In this document: one piece after another, positions 1-7,547 of the stretch | Position numbering within the stretch: the stretch's first letter is position 1 | How the letters are laid out: each line of letters begins with the position of its first letter | Source: Sphingobium sp. CCH11-B1 | Lineage (GTDB): Bacteria > Pseudomonadota > Alphaproteobacteria > Sphingomonadales > Sphingomonadaceae | Reading direction: 5' to 3' | NCBI RefSeq assembly: GCF_001556865.1 | Contig: NZ_LSJY01000132.1 | Location: 1-35,829 of the forward strand | DNA length: 35,829 nt | Translations under genes and position numbers: made by a program | Notes under the pieces: model-generated | Told to the model about the DNA's origin: nothing | The model's database searches: none | What the model saw: the letters and a program-made list of their open reading frames with translations, nothing else

Positions 1-63
1 CACAACCTTCAGCCGCAGTGAACCATCACTTGCTGCTGGACAATCATCATAGGAGCTGTCACA

Positions 64-1071
64 ATGACGCCTTTCCGTCGCTCCGCTTCGGCGGTCCTGC
101 TTGTCTCCGCAACCGCGCTCGCCGGATGCGCCACCACATCGGCAAAGCCGCCCGCTATCACCTATGACGATCCGCCCGCCGGGATCGCCGCGACACCCGC
201 CCCCGAACCGCCGCGCGCCGTCGAGGTGGTGACGATTCCCGAACCGCTGCCGCTTCCCGGCCAATTGAAGCCGGTCGGGGGTAGCGCTTCACCGCCAGAG
301 CCCGCCGATCCGCGCCGCCGTGTAGGCGCCGCCAATGCCGCCGCCCGTGTCCAGCCGACGCGCGACGGCTATGTGAACGCCATCCAGCAATATCCGTGGA
401 CCGAAGGCGCGCTTTATCAGGTCTATACAGCGCCGGGCCAGGTGACGGACATCGCGCTACAGGAAGGCGAGCAGCTTGTGGGCGCGGGTCCGGTCGCGGC
501 CGGCGATACGGTCAGGTGGATCATCGGCGATACGGTGAGCGGCGCCGGCCCCGCGGCGCGCGTGCATATCCTCGTGAAGCCGACGCGGCCCGACATCGCC
601 ACCAACCTTGTCATCAACACCGACCGGCGCACCTATCATCTGGAATTGCGCGCGACGCCCTCGACCTACATGGCGTCGGTATCGTGGACCTACCCGCATG
701 ATGCCCTGATAGCCTTGCAGGGACGCAACGCCGCCGCCGCGAACGCCGCGCCGGTCGCTGCCGGTCTCGACCTCTCCGCGCTCAACTTCCGTTATCGGGT
801 CGAGGGCGACCGCACGCCCTGGCGTCCGGCCCGCGCGTTCGACGATGGCAGGCAGGTCTTCATCGAGTTTCCTCACCAGATCTCGCAGGGCGAGATGCCG
901 CCCCTGTTCGTGACGGGAGCGGCGGGCGATGCCGAGCTGGTCAACTACAGGGTGCAGGGCCGCTATATGGTGGTGGACCGTCTGTTTGCCGCCGCCGAAC
1001 TGCGTCTGGGAGACCGCCGCGAGCAGCGCGTGCGGATCGTGCGCGATGATGGGCGGGAGCGCCGGCCGTGA
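64..1071 (+). CDS. trbG: TrbG/VirB9 family conjugal transfer protein
   Basis: A 335-residue TrbG/VirB9-type component of the P-type (Trb) mating-pair apparatus. In this family the protein sits in the periplasmic/outer-membrane core complex together with TrbI/VirB10. The N-terminus has a hydrophobic signal ending in LAGC, so Cys22 is a plausible lipoprotein acylation site. A proline-rich linker follows, then a beta-rich domain typical of VirB9. An AGGAG ribosome site lies at about 51-55, at good spacing from the ATG. Its TGA overlaps the GTG start of trbI (GTGA), which implies translational coupling. Gene order trbG-trbI-DUF2274 is the usual end of trb clusters on alphaproteobacterial ICEs and plasmids. 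Family assignment is confident; the lipoprotein call is inference. Confidence 0.93.
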   Translation: MTPFRRSASAVLLVSATALAGCATTSAKPPAITYDDPPAGIAATPAPEPPRAVEVVTIPEPLPLPGQLKPVGGSASPPEPADPRRRVGAANAAARVQPTRDGYVNAIQQYPWTEGALYQVYTAPGQVTDIALQEGEQLVGAGPVAAGDTVRWIIGDTVSGAGPAARVHILVKPTRPDIATNLVINTDRRTYHLELRATPSTYMASVSWTYPHDALIALQGRNAAAANAAPVAAGLDLSALNFRYRVEGDRTPWRPARAFDDGRQVFIEFPHQISQGEMPPLFVTGAAGDAELVNYRVQGRYMVVDRLFAAAELRLGDRREQRVRIVRDDGRERRP

Positions 1072-2288
1072 CCGATCCTGTCGATACACCCGCAACCGAA
1101 CCCGCAGCACCGCAGCGTGCGCGATCCGATCCGGGCGCCTTTCAGCTTCGGGGCGATCCCCCCCGCGTCATGCGTCTCTCGCGCAAAACACTGGCTGCTC
1201 TCGGCATCGTCGCCGGGCTCGGCATTGGCGGTTCGCTCATCTATGCGTTGAAGCCGCCCGGCGAGAAGCAGGATAGGGAGCTTTACAGCACTGAGAGCCG
1301 CGCCACCGCCGATACCATCACATCGGGACCGAGCGACTATAGCCAGGCGCCGCGCCTTGGTCCGCCGCTTCCGGGCGACCTCGGCGGCCCGATCGTCTCG
1401 GCGCAGCAACGCGGCGAGGATGTGCCGGTGCCGCCGATCGGCGCGCAGCCGGACCCGCGCGCACAGGCCGAGGAAGCCGCCCGGCAGCGTGCGCAGCAGG
1501 AACGCGAGTCCGCGCGCATGAGCGGCGTGTTCCTCGGGGGAGGCGGCGGGAGGCCGGCGCCTATGCCTTCGCTTCCCGCGCTGCCGGGCATCGCCGCGGC
1601 CGATGCCGCTGCGCCGCAACCGGACCAGGCTCCGCAGAGCGATCAGGCCGCCAAGCGCGCCTTCATGGAGCAGGGCGCGAGCCTGCGCACGGTGAGCGCC
1701 GAGCGGCTTATCGCGCCGGCATCCCCCAATATCGTGCAGGCCGGCAGCATCATCCCGGCCGCGCTCATTACCGGCATCCGCTCTGACCTTCCCGGCCAGA
1801 TCACCGCCCAGGTGACGGCCAATGTCTATGACAGCCCCACCGGGCGAATCCTGCTCATCCCGCAGGGCGCGCGGCTGATCGGCGAATATGACAGCGAAAT
1901 CGCCGCAGGCCAGAATCGCGTGCTGCTCGCATGGGATCGGCTGATATTGCCGGACGGCCGCTCGATCGTCCTTGAGCGCCAGCCCGGCACTGATCCGGCC
2001 GGATTTGCGGGACTGCAAGACGGCGTGAACCAGCATTGGGGCAATCTGCTGCGCGCCGCCGCCATTTCGACCTTGCTTGGCGTCGGGGCCGAGCTGGGCG
2101 CGGACAGCGAGGACGATCTTACCCGCGCGTTGCGGCGAGGCTCGCAGGACACCATCAACCAGACCGGCCAGCAGATCGTCCGACGACAATTGAACGTCCA
2201 GCCGACGATCACCATCCGGCCGGGCCATCCGCTGCGGGTAGTGATTACGCGCGACCTTGTATTGGAACCGATCGGAGGTAGGCGATGA
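1068..2288 (+). CDS. trbI: TrbI/VirB10 family conjugal transfer protein
   Basis: A 406-residue TrbI/VirB10 protein, the inner-membrane-anchored subunit that spans the periplasm and joins the outer-membrane core of the type IV secretion channel. Seen in the sequence: a short cytoplasmic N-terminus, one membrane segment at about residues 42-62, a long Pro/Gln/Ala-rich linker to about residue 200, then the conserved C-terminal beta-barrel domain with LITGIRSDLPGQ, LLIPQGARLIGEYDS and a C-terminal region ending near HPLRVVITRDLVL. The GTG start overlaps the trbG stop by four bases. The TGA overlaps the next gene's ATG (ATGA). Length and domain order fit the family, with no sign of damage. Confidence 0.95.
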   Translation: MTDPVDTPATEPAAPQRARSDPGAFQLRGDPPRVMRLSRKTLAALGIVAGLGIGGSLIYALKPPGEKQDRELYSTESRATADTITSGPSDYSQAPRLGPPLPGDLGGPIVSAQQRGEDVPVPPIGAQPDPRAQAEEAARQRAQQERESARMSGVFLGGGGGRPAPMPSLPALPGIAAADAAAPQPDQAPQSDQAAKRAFMEQGASLRTVSAERLIAPASPNIVQAGSIIPAALITGIRSDLPGQITAQVTANVYDSPTGRILLIPQGARLIGEYDSEIAAGQNRVLLAWDRLILPDGRSIVLERQPGTDPAGFAGLQDGVNQHWGNLLRAAAISTLLGVGAELGADSEDDLTRALRRGSQDTINQTGQQIVRRQLNVQPTITIRPGHPLRVVITRDLVLEPIGGRR

Positions 2289-2506
2289 CGAAATTGAAGC
2301 TGGGACCACTGGCCGACGATCGCCCCGTCAAGCTGTCCGTAGAGCTGTCCGCGCCCGTCCATCGCGACTTGCAAGCCTATGCCGCGGCGCTTGCGGCCGA
2401 AACCGGAGGAGCGCCAGTCCCGCCCGAAAAGCTGATCGCGCCGATGCTTGCCCGGTTTATGGAAACCGACCGGGCCTTTCGCCGGCATCGTGCGCAAGGG
2501 AATTGA
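2285..2506 (+). CDS. DUF2274 domain protein linked to trb genes
   Basis: A 73-residue protein that I recognise as the DUF2274 family, which is habitually found directly after trbI in alphaproteobacterial transfer clusters. It starts with KLKLGPLADDRPVKLSVEL and continues with an amphipathic helix (VHRDLQAYAAALAAE) and a C-terminal helix. The overall look is of a small cytoplasmic DNA-binding-like (ribbon-helix-helix style) protein, but this is inference. A strong GGAGG lies ten bases before the ATG, and the ATGA overlap with trbI shows it is translated as part of the trb operon. Function unknown. Confidence 0.85.
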   Translation: MTKLKLGPLADDRPVKLSVELSAPVHRDLQAYAAALAAETGGAPVPPEKLIAPMLARFMETDRAFRRHRAQGN

Positions 2507-2511
2507 GCGTT

Positions 2512-2820
2512 TCAGTTCCCCATGAAGCGGCGGAACCGATCCTTGCCCTCCGCTTCGATCACGGCCTGTTCGGCATTGGCGCATTCATCCCCGCGCACCG
2601 AGCCTTCCGCGCATTGCGCCCTGACCTGTCGCGCTTCATCGAGATGCGCCGCGAAATACTGTATGCCGCGCGGATCGGCCGGGGCGGCGATAGCTGGCGG
2701 TGGGCTCGCGACCACGACGGCTTGCTCGGCGGGCGCAACGATCGGGCGCACGACAAAGCCCGTCCCGAACCCGACGACCAGCGCGACCAGCACGATGATG
2801 ATTGTCCTGCCTTGCATCAT
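2512..2820 (-). CDS. small TrbK/EexN-like putative entry-exclusion protein
   Basis: A 102-residue protein with an N-terminal membrane anchor (IIIVLVALVVGFGTGFVV) and a short periplasmic tail containing two cysteines in the pattern R-x-C ... D-x-C-A-x-A. It ends in an RFRRFMG motif. This layout matches the small 'TrbK-alt' or EexN-type proteins that accompany trb clusters and are proposed to block redundant entry of the same element. It is encoded convergent to the trb operon. It overlaps the LysR gene by four bases (ATGA), with an AAGGAG site before its ATG, so it is probably co-expressed with the regulator. The entry-exclusion role is inferred from architecture and position only. Confidence 0.6.
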   Translation of the reverse strand: MMQGRTIIIVLVALVVGFGTGFVVRPIVAPAEQAVVVASPPPAIAAPADPRGIQYFAAHLDEARQVRAQCAEGSVRGDECANAEQAVIEAEGKDRFRRFMGN

Positions 2821-3764
2821 GACGGCTCCTTTCCCGGTTGTGGCGATGATAACGGCGGCCTCGAAATAGCTGGCTGAGAATAGCGGATCGCCACGAAATC
2901 CAGAAATCGGCGCAGGACCGGATTTTCATTATCCTCGCGCCAATAGCCCGAGAAGCCGATGCGGGCATGGCCGTTGGTTTCGTGGACTTCGCGGAAAATG
3001 ACTCCCTCGACTTGAATGCCGAGCGCGGATTCAGCGACGATGGAAATATGGTTGCCAAGGGCGATGACGCTCAACACTGTGTCGCGTCTGACATCCTCGA
3101 CGTCGATCTCCGGCATGTAACCGGGCGTCCCGAGCTTACCCAGGAGCATGTTGCGCGTCTCGAGGCCGGGATCTCGCTCGGTCAGCAGGAACCGCTCCCC
3201 GGTCAGATCGGGCCAGTAAATGCGTTCGCGGGTTGCGAGCGGGTGGCTTTCGGGCATCGCGACCAGAATGCGCTCGCTCCAGAAGGGCCGGGTTACAAGC
3301 CCTGGATATTGGGTTTCGCCAATCATGATCGCGATGTCGAGCAGCCCGCTTTCCAGTCCGGCGAGCAGCACATTGCGGTTACGCTCGAAGCCCCGCAATT
3401 TCACGTCGGGAAACCGCTCTCCAAACTCGCTCAGGGTTGCCCGCAAATTGCCGGCCGAGAATGAGGTATAAAAGCCGAAGGCCAGCCTGCCGGCTCCCCC
3501 TTCGCGGCTCGTGCGGACCCAATCGTTCAGCTCCTCCCAATCGGTCACGATCCGCTGGGCTGTCCGCAGATAGGTCTCTCCGTCGCGGGTAAGCGTCGCG
3601 CCGCGCGTCTTGCGGTCGAACAGCGTCATGCCCAGCCGTTTCTCGACATTGAGGATATGTCGGCTGAGCGTCGCTTGCTTGATGTTGAGATTGCGCGCTG
3701 CCCGGCTGAAGCTGCCAGCCTCGGCCGCCGCGATCAGATAGCGGAGTTGGCGCAGTTCAATCAC
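2817..3764 (-). CDS. LysR family transcriptional regulator
   Basis: A 315-residue LysR-type regulator. Residues 1-60 form the winged helix-turn-helix (LRQLRYLIAAAEAGSFSRAA, then ATLSRHILNVEKRLGMTLF). Residues from about 90 form the periplasmic-binding-protein-like effector domain. It is followed with a four-base overlap by the TrbK-like gene, and both sit at the end of the trb cluster. LysR genes in this position are common in sphingomonad-type ICEs, so a role in controlling transfer is plausible but inferred. A CTTAAG-N5-CTTAC box lies about 90 bp upstream. The effector is unknown. Confidence 0.9.
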   Translation of the reverse strand: MIELRQLRYLIAAAEAGSFSRAARNLNIKQATLSRHILNVEKRLGMTLFDRKTRGATLTRDGETYLRTAQRIVTDWEELNDWVRTSREGGAGRLAFGFYTSFSAGNLRATLSEFGERFPDVKLRGFERNRNVLLAGLESGLLDIAIMIGETQYPGLVTRPFWSERILVAMPESHPLATRERIYWPDLTGERFLLTERDPGLETRNMLLGKLGTPGYMPEIDVEDVRRDTVLSVIALGNHISIVAESALGIQVEGVIFREVHETNGHARIGFSGYWREDNENPVLRRFLDFVAIRYSQPAISRPPLSSPQPGKEPS

Positions 3765-3851
3765 AACGCAAATCGGAGCGTGCCATCTGACCGATCGGGC
3801 TGTTCGGAGAAGACAAGCGAATTTGCATGACGGCTGTAGTTCCGCGCGAAC

Positions 3852-3867
3852 CTTAAGCGAAGCTTAC
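3852..3867 (+). promoter_or_regulatory. PmrA/QseB-like box upstream of the LysR gene
   Basis: The sequence reads CTTAAG-CGAAG-CTTAC, two CTTA half-sites 11 bp apart in direct orientation. It is one of five such sites in the window. It lies in the gap between the end of the histidine kinase gene and the start of the LysR gene (which is transcribed leftward). If functional it would place the transfer-linked LysR/TrbK pair under the same regulator as the cargo. Its inner spacer matches the other copies less well (CGAAG rather than RCWGN), so it is the weakest of the five. Confidence 0.4.
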
Positions 3868-3916
3868 TTGCTATCCGGAGCAAGCGCTGATGGTCAGAAC
3901 TCTCAGCGATACTAAC

Positions 3917-5251
3917 CTAATCGCTTTGCGTTATATGTGCAGGCTCGATACAAATTGTGGCAACAAGACCAGAGGGTTCCGCACAACGGAGGACCAAACG
4001 GCCGCCAACCGAGGCGATTGCTGCTTCGACTATCGAAAGCCCAAGCCCGCTGCCCGGAGCATCGGTGCCGTCACCACGCTCGAAACGCCGCCGGAGCCGA
4101 TCCCTGTCTTTTGGCGCAATGCCGGGGCCAGCATCGGCGACGCGCAACTCCAGTTCACGATCCTTCGCGCATGAAATCCGCACGCTTCCCCCGGATGCGC
4201 CATGAAGGATCGCATTCTCAACCAGATTGCCGATAGCGAGCACCAACACTTCCGGCTCGATCGCGACCAGAAGATTGCGGCAAGTCGTCTCGATGTGGAG
4301 CGTTACGCCGTTCGTGCGTGCAAGCGGCTCATAGGTTTGGGCAATTTCATCAAGCACGATGCCAAGTTTGGCGCGGGGAGGGGGATCGCTGCGCACGCGC
4401 CCTTCCTCCCGCGCGAGGTCGAGAAGTTGGCGGACGAGGCGGCTTGTTCGATCCACCGAAAAGGTGATGCGTTCGAGGGCATGATCGCGCATCGCGCCAT
4501 CGCTTGCCCGGCGTGCCACTTCGGCCTGGGTTTTGAGGCCCGCGAGCGGGGTCAGAAGTTCATGGGCCGCGTTCGCTACGAAATCCCGTTCCGCGCGGCG
4601 AGCGGCATCGAGGCGAGACAAGAGACCATCCATCGCGTTCACGACAGGAGCCAGCTCGTTTGGCGCATTGGTAATTCCGAGAGGGGAAAGCATGTCCGGC
4701 GAGCGCACCTCAATTGTCTGTGCCAGCTTGTCCAGCGGACGCAGGCCGCGCGAGATGCTGAGCCAGAAGAGAATGGCGAGGGCGATCAGCCCGACGATCG
4801 CAGGCAACAGCAATCCCATAATCATGCTGGAGATCAGCTTGTCGCGAACGATCAGATTGTCGCCGACCATGACGCGGATGCCGCGTTCGGGATCGACATG
4901 GGTATAGACACGCCAATGCGCGTCCCCGATCGCGCGTTCGGAAAAGCCGGGCTTACCGCTGGCGAGCGGTGTTTCGGGTGAGCCGCCTGAGTGGCTGAGA
5001 AGTTCACCGCGCAGCGACCAGATCTGGCAGGATAGTTGCCGGTCGTAGGGCGTGCGAGGCACGCTCTGAGCTATAGCTGAGGCGGGAACATTGAGCGCCG
5101 CGACCATTCGGGCCGCTTCCACCAGACGGCTATCCAGCACCTTTTCCACTTCGGCTCGCGTTGAAAATGATGTCCAAGCGGCCGCGCCGGACCACACGAG
5201 CATGGTGACGGCCGCGACCAGCGCGAACAAGCGAATACGCAGCGAGTTCAT
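3917..5251 (-). CDS. sensor histidine kinase, QseC-like
   Basis: A 444-residue membrane histidine kinase. The first transmembrane segment is at about residues 8-26, followed by a periplasmic sensor of about 110 residues, and the second transmembrane segment is at about 143-165. Then come a HAMP-like linker, the dimerisation/phosphoacceptor helix with AAHELLTPLAG (His230), the N box (NLVENAILHG), the G1 box (DAGPGI) and the G2 box (GSGLGLSI). The usual HELRTPL has Leu in place of Arg. It overlaps the response regulator gene by four bases and is translated after it. The small periplasmic domain contains one Cys (Cys75). The signal sensed is not evident from sequence, though the neighbouring genes suggest envelope redox stress. 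Confidence 0.93.
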   Translation of the reverse strand: MNSLRIRLFALVAAVTMLVWSGAAAWTSFSTRAEVEKVLDSRLVEAARMVAALNVPASAIAQSVPRTPYDRQLSCQIWSLRGELLSHSGGSPETPLASGKPGFSERAIGDAHWRVYTHVDPERGIRVMVGDNLIVRDKLISSMIMGLLLPAIVGLIALAILFWLSISRGLRPLDKLAQTIEVRSPDMLSPLGITNAPNELAPVVNAMDGLLSRLDAARRAERDFVANAAHELLTPLAGLKTQAEVARRASDGAMRDHALERITFSVDRTSRLVRQLLDLAREEGRVRSDPPPRAKLGIVLDEIAQTYEPLARTNGVTLHIETTCRNLLVAIEPEVLVLAIGNLVENAILHGASGGSVRISCAKDRELELRVADAGPGIAPKDRDRLRRRFERGDGTDAPGSGLGLSIVEAAIASVGGRLVLRCAEPSGLVATICIEPAHITQSD

Positions 5252-5907
5252 GGGCGGGCGATCCGATAGCCCTCGCCGCGCACCGTTTCGATCCAGTTAC
5301 GGCCGAGCTTGGAGCGGAGCTTATGGATATGGACTTCGACCGCGTTGCTCTCGACTTCCTCCTGCCAGCCATAGATGCGATTTTCGAGCTGGGCGCGTGA
5401 AAGGATATGGCCCGGATGCGCGACGAGCGCCTGGAGGATTGCATATTCACGGCGGGAGAGAGGAATTTCCTGCCCTTCTAGCCGGACCTGGCGGAGCGCT
5501 TCATCGATCGTCAGTGTGCCCAGGACAATCTCGTTATGCGCGCGTCCGTTGGATCGGCGCAGCAGCACACGCAGACGGGCCGACAGCTCCGCAAGATCGA
5601 ATGGCTTGCCAAGGTAATCATCTGCGCCGCCATCCAGTCCGTCGATGCGATCCGAAACGAGGTTGCGCGCCGTCAGCAGGAGAATTGGCGTCGTGATGCC
5701 CTCCGCTCTCCATTCGGCGAGCAGATCCAGCCCCGACCCATCGGGCAGACCGATATCGAGCACGATTGCAACATGATCGCCGCTGGCGATTCCAGCGCGC
5801 GCGTCCGCGCAGCTCGCGACGGCATCGACCTCAAATCCATCGAGGCCAAGCCCGGCGACCAGTCCGTCGCGCAGCACATCGTCATCCTCGATCACCAGTA
5901 TTCGCAT
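5248..5907 (-). CDS. response regulator, OmpR/QseB-like
   Basis: A 219-residue OmpR-family response regulator. The receiver domain (1-120) has acidic residues EDDD at 7-10, phosphoacceptor Asp51 (VLDIGLPDGSG), Thr in LLLTAR and Lys in GKPFD. The winged-helix domain follows, with YGWQEEVESNAVEVHIHKLR, a segment typical of QseB/PmrA-type regulators. GGAAGG precedes the ATG. A CTTAAG-N5-CTTAG site lies about 50 bp upstream in the orientation facing this gene, so autoregulation is likely. Members of this branch bind direct repeats with CTTAA half-sites 11 bp apart, which is what recurs in this window. Confidence 0.95.
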   Translation of the reverse strand: MRILVIEDDDVLRDGLVAGLGLDGFEVDAVASCADARAGIASGDHVAIVLDIGLPDGSGLDLLAEWRAEGITTPILLLTARNLVSDRIDGLDGGADDYLGKPFDLAELSARLRVLLRRSNGRAHNEIVLGTLTIDEALRQVRLEGQEIPLSRREYAILQALVAHPGHILSRAQLENRIYGWQEEVESNAVEVHIHKLRSKLGRNWIETVRGEGYRIARP

Positions 5908-5955
5908 CGTTCCTTCCGATCAGGTGGCAAGCTTACCGCACACTTAAGGCGCGCG

Positions 5956-5971
5956 CTAAGCCTGTCTTAAG
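5956..5971 (-). promoter_or_regulatory. PmrA/QseB-like box in the divergent TCS/TlpA promoter region
   Basis: On the minus strand this reads CTTAAG-ACAGG-CTTAG. A third CTTAAG lies at 5943-5948. It sits between the response regulator (minus, start 5907) and the TlpA-like gene (plus, start 5995), so one site could serve both. A possible minus-strand -10 (TAAGCT, 5930-5935) lies 20 bp past the second half-site, a spacing suitable for activation of the regulator operon. Confidence 0.6.
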
Positions 5972-5994
5972 TTTGCCATCCAATCAGGGAAGCG

Positions 5995-6801
5995 ATGGAC
6001 GGCGTAATTCAGCTTGGCCCCTTGATGCTCGCGAGCGATCGGTTGTTCGCGGTCGTAGCGCTGTGGCTGTTTCTCAGCTTCGGCACCTGGATCGGCACGC
6101 GCACGAAAAGCCGTGCGGGACGTGCAGCATGGATCGCCGCCATTGTGGGCATCCTAGCTGCACGCCTCGCCTATGTCGTAGAGAATTTTACGGCGTTTGC
6201 GGTCGAACCCTGGACGGTCCTTGCATTCTGGCAGGGTGGATTCACTGTCTGGGCGGGCGTTGTCGCCGCGGCCGTCGTGGTCGCCTTGCTGCTTGGACGG
6301 CAGCGCGCGACGGGAGGGTTGCTTGCGTCGCTTGCCGCGCTGGGACTGGCGCATATGGGCATGACGCACTGGCTTGCACCGTCCGCCCGTCCGCTGCCTC
6401 AAGGCATAGTTCTGGCCCATATGGACGGTCAGCCATTGCCGCTCGACAGTTTGCGGGGGAAGCCGTTCGCGCTCAATCTCTGGGCGACCTGGTGCCCACC
6501 CTGTCGCCGCGAAATGCCGATGCTGATCGATGTGGCCAGCGGCTCAAAGGTGCCGATCCTGCTGGTGAACCAGCACGAAGGGCAAGCCGCGATCACCGCC
6601 TTTTTGAAACGCGAAAAGCTCGCGGGGTCGTCAATCGCTGTCGATCCCAGCGGTGTATTAGGCGAAGCCGTCGCCGCCCAGGCGTTCCCTACAACCCTTT
6701 TTGTCGATGCTGGTGGACAGATCCGCACGATCCATGCCGGTGAAATCTCGCGCGCCGCACTGATGGCCGCAATTCGTGATCTTGAAAGGAATCCGAGATG
6801 A
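5995..6801 (+). CDS. TlpA-like thioredoxin with Lgt-like membrane domain
   Basis: A 268-residue two-part protein. Residues 1-125 form about four hydrophobic membrane segments with an Arg-containing ILAARLAYVVENF and a GGFTVWAGV motif that resemble prolipoprotein diacylglyceryl transferase. Residues about 135-265 form a thioredoxin/TlpA domain with WATWCPPC (Cys167, Cys170) and a cis-proline loop FPTTLFVD. The likely role is an inner-membrane disulfide reductase or oxidoreductase acting on the periplasmic side. True Lgt activity is doubtful because only half the domain is present. AGGGA precedes the ATG, and the stop overlaps the next ATG (ATGA), so it is co-translated with the DsbA-like gene. 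It lies immediately downstream of the box at 5956. Confidence 0.85.
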   Translation: MDGVIQLGPLMLASDRLFAVVALWLFLSFGTWIGTRTKSRAGRAAWIAAIVGILAARLAYVVENFTAFAVEPWTVLAFWQGGFTVWAGVVAAAVVVALLLGRQRATGGLLASLAALGLAHMGMTHWLAPSARPLPQGIVLAHMDGQPLPLDSLRGKPFALNLWATWCPPCRREMPMLIDVASGSKVPILLVNQHEGQAAITAFLKREKLAGSSIAVDPSGVLGEAVAAQAFPTTLFVDAGGQIRTIHAGEISRAALMAAIRDLERNPR

Positions 6802-7484
6802 AAAAATTACCGCTCATAGGTGGGATTGCCGCTATCGCGCTTGTCGCCGGCGTCGCTGCCGTGAGGGCGGGCGATGATGGCGCTCACGCGCAGTCGACAA
6901 CGGGCACAGCGAATACGCAGACATCGGCCGAAGGGGAGCGTATCCGGCATGAGATCCAAAACGATCCGGTCGCGCCGACTGTCGCTCCGCAAGGTTACGA
7001 CGTGACGATCGTGTTCTTCACGGATTACCAGTGTCCCTATTGCCGGAAAGTGCATCCCGTCCTTGAACAGTTGCTCAGCGAGGACAACAAGGTGAAGCTG
7101 GTCTATCGGGATTGGCCGATTTTCGGCGCGCCTTCTGTGGAAGCGGCGCGCGCGGCGATTGCCTCCAAATATCAAGGTAAGCATGCAGCGTTCAACGATG
7201 CTCTCATGCGCTCGCAGGGGAGACTCAGTTCGGAGTCCATCCGTGCGGCCGCCAATCAAGCCGGGGTCGATTGGGCCAGATTGCAGACGGATTTGGCTGA
7301 GCACCGCTCCGAGATCGATCAGACATTAGGCCGTTCGAGCAATTACGCGGCCATGATGGGCCTGTCTGGAACACCGGCCATGCTTGTCGGGAACTATCTT
7401 ATTCCCGGCGCGGTCGACCTGCCCGCCATGCGCGAGGCGGTCGCAATGGCGCGTTCCCAAGGCCAGCAGCCGCAAGCGCAATAA
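6798..7484 (+). CDS. DsbA family periplasmic thiol oxidoreductase
   Basis: A 228-residue DsbA/DsbG-like thioredoxin-fold protein. An N-terminal signal segment (residues 5-24, ending near RAG or AHA) directs export. The active site is YQCPYC (Cys79, Cys82) and the cis-proline motif is SGTPAMLVG. The last dozen residues are Gln-rich. It overlaps the TlpA-like gene by four bases, so the pair may form a redox couple, with the membrane thioredoxin keeping this protein in the required state. It resembles the protein at 29793 over most of its length, including FTDYQCP and DWPIFG, so the two are paralogues within the island. Confidence 0.92.
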   Translation: MKKLPLIGGIAAIALVAGVAAVRAGDDGAHAQSTTGTANTQTSAEGERIRHEIQNDPVAPTVAPQGYDVTIVFFTDYQCPYCRKVHPVLEQLLSEDNKVKLVYRDWPIFGAPSVEAARAAIASKYQGKHAAFNDALMRSQGRLSSESIRAAANQAGVDWARLQTDLAEHRSEIDQTLGRSSNYAAMMGLSGTPAMLVGNYLIPGAVDLPAMREAVAMARSQGQQPQAQ

Positions 7485-7499
7485 GGGTTGAGGTGAAAT

Positions 7500-7547
7500 C
7501 CCTGCAAGCCGCGTCCCAAACCGTCAAGGGAGGGCGGCTTGCAAGGG
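7500..7547. terminator. stem-loop between convergent dsbA-like and efflux genes
   Basis: Inverted repeat with arms CCCTGCAAGCCGC (7500-7512) and its complement at 7534-7547 (one bulged A), enclosing a loop of about 21 bases. It lies between two converging genes and overlaps the last codons of the outer membrane factor. There is no T-run, so it is at best a bidirectional transcript-end structure. Confidence 0.4.

Noticed and set aside
1..21. Possible last six codons of trbF (ends TGA at 19-21)
   Set aside because: Position fits trb order but six codons cannot be assigned to a family.
963..2309. 448-residue open frame opposite trbI
   Set aside because: Antisense shadow of trbG/trbI with Arg/Ala/Gly-rich composition and no ribosome site.
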